64,000 nucleotides of DNA. Source: Sporothrix humicola (taxonomy: Eukaryota > Ascomycota > Sordariomycetes > Ophiostomatales > Ophiostomataceae). The stretch lies in NCBI GenBank assembly GCA_021396245.1, contig WNYE01000041.1, positions 1 through 64,000 on the forward strand, given 5' to 3'. The position numbers and the translations under genes are program-made. Within the stretch, counting starts at the first letter, position 1, and every line of letters starts with the position of its first letter. The notes beneath the pieces are model-generated. The model worked only from the letters and a program-made list of their open reading frames with translations. It ran no database searches and had not been told where the DNA came from. This document shows positions 58,563 through 64,000 of the stretch, piece by piece.

Positions 58563-61500
58563 ACGGGATCGACAAGCTTCGATATGCATTTGTGCCATCT
58601 CAACGGCATCGTTTGTATCACACTCGTCCTGCCAGCATCTGTGCTGTATCCATTCAGCATCCATTCGAACGCCACGCCTTGTCTTCACACTGTACTCTGT
58701 CCGCCGCCGTCGTCTTTTTCTTTGTGTCCTGTTCTCTGTTCTGTGCATCTTTGTTTACGTGAAACAAACGGATGAGAGAGAGGACGTGTGGCACGTTTTC
58801 GTAGGACGATGCCTCGACAAACACACAACACCAATCTGAATTTGAGATGGTCGTGCGGCGATGCAAAATGTCAAGCGACAAAAGACAACACACACCCCAG
58901 AGCAAGACAGTGAGAGGCCGAGAAAGTTATCAAAAACAGACCAACAAGAGTGAGAAGAGGCACCGCCTGGCCATTTCCTGTCCTTTTCTGTCCAATTTGC
59001 TTTCCCATCCCGCGCAGAGTTACCATCGTTTCGCTGTTTCCCGTGTTTCGACTGCCCAGTGTTTTCCCTATTGGTCCCGCCCCGCGGCACGAATCCAAAG
59101 AGTTCTCTTATGACGGGCTGCTATACCCCTCCTTTTTGTCTGCTCTATCAACTTTTTCGGTGTCGCCTGTCTCCCATCGTCAGTCGCCTAGCTGCCCATT
59201 TTCGGTACAGTTTTTACTCTTATGTATGTCCCACGGGGAATATCCCTACTACAACCCGTTCCCAGGCTTCCTCGGGCTCGGCGAGCTGGTAAGTAGGCAG
59301 ATGCCGACTAGACGGTCGACAAGGCGACGAAAATAAGAGCGCTGCCGGCAAGTTGGCCTCGATGAGAACTGGGATACGGGACCGAACAAACACGTCTCAT
59401 TGCATCTGCTCTGCATACGAGTGTATCAGATGTGTGCAAAAGGGTGTGTGGGTGACCTCGTCTATTCGCTTGTTATTTGGTGAGCTTATTTACGAAGACG
59501 AGCTGAGGTTTTGCTAAGACACCGCAATAACACGAACTCACAATAGCCTTGGCGATGTGTTCGACTATCTTGACCTGTCTTCCGTGCCCGGTCGCCCGGC
59601 TCTCCGTCTGTCCACGTTGCGGGTGCGCTGTTTTTGTCACACGAACACATCTGTCTCTCGATTATGAACACTGACAACCTTCTCTTCACTACTCTTTGTC
59701 TCTTTTTTTTTTATATCAAAGAAATGCCTATATTCACTCCCATCGTGCTTGTGTTGCCCCAGACGCATTGCTCCGTGTGATCTAGGGTTCGACAGATGCC
59801 ATGAAACCCGGATATGCTTTTGCACCTGTCCTCCGGCTTGCAAGCGCAAGATATGTCCTGCATCACATCTGCGCCCTTGTGCAGCTGAGCAGTCGTCATG
59901 CATCGGAGATGGAGAGGGAAAAGGAAAGAAAACAGTGAGTCGAAAAGACGCACATTCAGCCACACAGAGCTGCAGAACAGAAAACAACAAAAAACACACC
60001 AAACCGACAATTGAAAAGCAGATGACACAAACAACGCGTCGCGATTGGGGCATACCCTCCTGCTTCTTGCATCTGACTCTTTTCTCCATTGTATCCCCCC
60101 ATTCGTTGCCTGCGACTCATTGTCAACAACCTTCTATGAGTAGGGTGGGGAGTGTGCGTATCTCCGCATATTCATATTCGGCCAGAATGTCGTAGTCCGG
60201 CATGCCCTTTGCCTCTTAACCACACAGATGTTTTCTTTTATCTCGGTTCTTCATACTTGTTTATCTACTGCCCTGGTGCATATTTTGCAACTGCCTGAAC
60301 GAGATGGGTGGGATGTGGTAGCAGAGAAGGATTCAGTAGCCGGATGCAAAAGCTTCTCGCTAGGCTGGACAAATCATGGCGTGCATATAAAGCATAAAGC
60401 GACAAATTGCAGACTGCGTCGCTGTGAGGGGCAAAAACAAAAGGCACACTTCATACTAAAAAAAAAATCGTGTTGACGCATGAGCAGATACATGAGTGAA
60501 AAAGGAGTGTGTCGCAGTGGCGAAAACAACAAGGCGATAGTAAACAAACGCGAAACATGGAGGACGATCAGCTCAAACATCAGGCTCGATTTAACAGAAA
60601 CTGCGATTTTTCTCGTCCAACCTGAGCCGGCACTTGTCCCTTGCACGGCTCTGTTTCCTTGCTTTGTTTCTGTTTCGTTTTCACTCTGTCTTTGAGGTTT
60701 CTGTCTCTCAGGGTTTGGGTTTTGCCTCACGGCTCGCCGGTGATTGTGCCCCGTGTCTTCTAGTTGTGGCACCGCATACTGTGTAAGTCTAAATGTGCCT
60801 GTAACATGGCCGTTGAACGTTGAACGTAGGGCAAAGACGACGGAGCACAACGAGATACTCGCGTTAAAATGCCGAAAGTGAGAAACACGGTAACTGTAGA
60901 TAAAGGCAGATGCAAAACAAAAGAGCACAAAATCCAGAACGTCAGGCACGAGTAAAGACACAAACACAAGGATATATGAGCTAAATACGAGGCTGTGCAT
61001 TGTTGGAGCAAACAATCGCCAAGATAATTCCAGTCTAGGACATCGACGAAATCCGATAACTGAAAAGAAAGAAAAGGTGATGAAGAAATCAAGACTGGAG
61101 CCAAACGGAGCAAACAAACCGGCATGGTCGCCGTCGTGGCCGTCGTCTCTTTGGCAGATCTCTGGGTGGCGAGCAAAAAGCAAAACAGACGCAGAGTGAT
61201 CGTTTGAGGAGCAGGGGGCAAAAGGTCAAAGACGGGGTACCATCGGGAAATACGGACATTTCTGCAGAGTTTTTTGGTATCTTTTCTTTTTTTTTAAAAA
61301 AAAAAGCCATCTGTCGAGCACAGCAGACAAGGCTGAGGCAAATTGGTAATTGGCCCTGTTGGTCTATTGTTTCTTCTCAACATCAACCTAGCAGCTCCAG
61401 AGTCGTATTTTCGTATTTCGATGCCACAACCCCGAGTCCATCTCATGTGCGATTTCAAAGACAACAACGGACGGGCGACGGAGGACGAATTGAGAAAGTG

Positions 61501-64000
61501 AAGGACAGGAGGAATGGAGTTAGAGAAACGTGCATCATAAATAGACGAAGACGTCGTCAGCTTTAAGCTGCATAACGAAAAAGGAGGCGAGCCAGCCGAA
61601 TCTCAAGATAGTTAGCGTGTATGAGATCGTGAGTGAAAATCAAGGAATTATGTCTTGAGAAAATCAACATAACAGGAAGCAGATGGGCATTGAGAGAAAA
61701 CGAGGCGAGCAAAAGCAGCAAACGAGAATCTAAAGATCGTTATCGCTGCACATCATCTGCAATCCTCCTTGTGTCCTACTCTCCCCAATTCCCTGCCTTT
61801 CTCCCATGACGAAGCAAAGAAAAGACGTCAGAATGCATCCATTGAGATGTATGGTCCCTTCCCCGCCTATGTTACAGAAGGATTCGACACTTTATCGTCT
61901 TTACGATTTTCAAGAAGAAAAAAGGCAATTCGGCAATCCCAACACCACCAGAACAGATTGAGCAATCTAGACTGGCGATCTGCAAAGGAGACGAGGAGAC
62001 GACAAGACGAGGCGAGGCCGGGGACGAGGAACAAGATCCTTTGACCTCCTCCGACCTCCACCACCACAGATTTCTCATGCTTCGTCCAGCACGACAGCAA
62101 CAAGGACGGCCAGGACAACCTTTCACAATTTCACAATCACCACACCTGCATCACTAACCACGGCGCTAGTGCACGAATGTGAGTACAAGATAGATTGCTT
62201 TTCCTTTTTCCTGTCCTATTTTCCTGGCGATGGCGCGCATGGCGGAAGGGTGCGCGTCTTATATCAACACCATGCTCACCGCCTTTTCCAGCTTCACATC
62301 GCCCCCCCCTCCTCTCTCCTCTGCACTCCTCTTCTCTCGCCTCCATCATTCGCTTTCTCGTCGAGCCCTTTCCCGCGTCGGTTCTGTTGTCTTGATTTTT
62401 CGGTTTTCTTTTTTAAATTGCTTTCTTTTCTTTTTCTTCTCGGAACCCCTCTCGGATGACCTGGCCATACTCACCCGGGCTTGTTTCCACCACGGATTTT
62501 GTCTCGTTGCGTCAACACTTCCGTCGTCCTTGATCCTCCTCCCGTCTCCCGTCTGCACGAGCACAAGCAGATGTGGCCAAGCCCGTGACCTGGTGCCCAT
62601 CCTTCTTCTGTCGCTCCTTCTGGCCACCTCCTCTGGCCGCATCTTCTGGCCGCTTGCCTCTGGCTCTGGCCCTCTGCTCCGCTCCGCTCTTCCTCTGGCT
62701 GCAACTGCAATTGCGACTTGTGAATGCAACTTTCGCCCCTCCTTCTCTTCACTCTTTTCTCTGGGGAAAAAAAGTGACCGTCACAATTGAGGCTCTTCGG
62801 GCACTCATCCTTCGGAACAACACAGCCAGCAGACGGAAGTTGCCACTGAAGACCAAAGTCTAAATCTTGAGGTCAGAACTCTAACCCTGGCCGTGATGAG
62901 ATCTAGCAAAGATTTCCGAGATTTGAAAAGGTTATTGTCTTTGATTGTGTGAAAGACAATGCAGTTGGGGACAGACAAGATTTCTATCTTGGCACAGATC
63001 GTTCGCTTCCACAATCAGGCTTCTCGTTGATTTTTGGCCTATCGTGCGTCGCCTCACATTCATACCCCGGTCAGAAAGAGCCAGCTAGCTCTTCAGATTC
63101 GGTAGACGAGCGCTGCCAGACCTCTGCACATTTTACCAGCTGTCGACCCTGAATTCGCCGTGTTGTGGCTAGTTTGGCTGCTGAACTTGGGCAATGACGA
63201 TGCGTTGGCAAGGGGGCCAAGCAGAAAAAGCAAAGTCACGATGACGACACAGCTAAAAAGACCAATCCTTTGCATGCCGAAGTTGAGATGGGTCAATGTT
63301 TAACCCAAAGTTGGGGTTTCTTGTCTGTCTGCCCAGGTGACGACGAGAATTCACCGGGAGTTCTGCAAGTGCAAGGTCACGCTATTCTCGGTGAGGGTGA
63401 GCGTGGCATGATCGAGTGAACGAATGCCTCGGAGCCGGAGATGCCCAATACTAGTCGTGTCGCTGAAAGGACTTGGACGAAGAGAACAGCCTATTCTTTA
63501 TGAGCTCTGTGATCTGGAGGTCGACGCATGTTAAGGTGGCCAGAGGTGAAGGCTGCGAGGCAGAAATAGAGGCCGGCGGTCATGTCAGGACCGTGGGTGT
63601 CGATATCATGTCCAAGGCAACGGTCGCTACCGCCGTGTTTGCGACTCGTATACATCTTTGTATCAGGGAATTTCAGGTGTAGCAGTCAAGCGCCTTGTCG
63701 AGAAAGCTTCCTGGTTTCGAGGTCGCCGTCCGGGTCAACATCTAGGCCTGCGCTGATGACCGTCCAATAGACCGGCGTCGGAGCGGCTCCGCCAGGCCCT
63801 GGGCACCGGGAGACTGGCAGGACAGTTGTCATCATCCCGCGTGCTTGAGGCGGCTCATGCGATTCATGTCCGCACTAGATCTAGCAGTTTCGTCCCGTCC
63901 GCGTCAGTCCGCGATGGAAGTCGTCAATGCTCGAAGGTCTGCCACCAGTTTGAAGGTATGCAGTACAGGTCGATGGTTCACATAACTGTAGGCCGTGGCA

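Larger units (their letters stand above)
53787..64000. other. 10.2 kb block without a recognisable gene
   Basis: The upstream side of the Pro-rich gene is strongly G/A-rich on the + strand from about 53885 to 54070 (C/T-rich on its coding strand). Further out are a G-rich motif (54934-54963), a 12-bp tandem repeat (56863-56898), a GAC/GAT/AAC-rich stretch (58485-58562), a T9A10 palindrome (61286-61306) and C/T-rich sequence at about 62195-62460. Frames reach 346 codons (+ 55481-56521) but none shows a domain, an ATG in context with codon bias, or conserved-looking splice structure. The block may be regulatory, non-coding transcribed or decayed DNA. Confidence 0.6.

Noticed and set aside
1..64000. 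tRNA, rRNA, CRISPR, secondary-metabolite cluster or transposase
   Set aside because: Looked for B-box-like GGTTCGANNCC words, repeat-spacer arrays and transposase, reverse transcriptase, PKS or NRPS motifs; none was seen.

Overview
This is a 64 kb stretch of nuclear chromosome from a filamentous ascomycete (Pezizomycotina, most likely a Sordariomycete; the genus cannot be fixed from sequence alone). The evidence is 23 short spliceosomal introns with GTRNGT-type donors and clear CTAAC/TACTAAC branch points, a coding bias for C or G at third positions, pyrimidine-rich leaders, and fungus-specific families such as a BtgE-type GH17 wall protein, a vacuolar membrane M28 protease and an Osh6/Osh7-type lipid transporter. 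No tRNA, rRNA, CRISPR array, transposon, biosynthetic cluster or viral gene was recognised.

Thirteen protein-coding genes are supported. Left part, mostly on the + strand: a secreted GH17 cell-wall glucosidase with a Thr/Cys repeat stalk (btgE type, 1104-2924), a secreted class 3 lipase (4379-5632), a 14-3-3 protein with an 8-nt microexon (8687-10228) and, on the - strand, a 1236-residue fungal protein of unknown function (11519-15305). Middle: an Osh6/7-like phosphatidylserine/PI4P transfer protein (20710-22921) converging on the U2AF small subunit (23327-24028), then a tricalbin-like SMP/C2 membrane tether (28712-33398). Right part, six consecutive - strand genes: a Pib1-like FYVE-RING ubiquitin ligase (34298-36488), a vacuolar membrane protease (37830-40966), the branch-point-binding protein BBP/SF1 (42032-44587), a Ure2-like glutathione transferase (45258-46331), a one-pass membrane protein of unknown function (47708-49012) and a Pro-rich protein of unknown function (52002-53786).

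The last 10.2 kb (53787-64000) and the gaps 15306-20709 and 24029-28711 hold no recognisable gene. They contain purine- or pyrimidine-rich leader tracts, G-rich runs, short tandem repeats and scattered TACGGAGTA-like elements.

The genes do not form one pathway. Two themes recur: membrane-contact and phosphoinositide biology (Osh6-like, tricalbin, FYVE-RING ligase, vacuolar protease), and 3' splice-site recognition (U2AF small subunit, BBP/SF1). I found no convincing new multi-gene system. The most checkable oddities are the 14-3-3 microexon, two stop-free introns of length divisible by three in BBP, a UBZ4-like zinc finger between the FYVE and RING domains, and the large apparently gene-free blocks.
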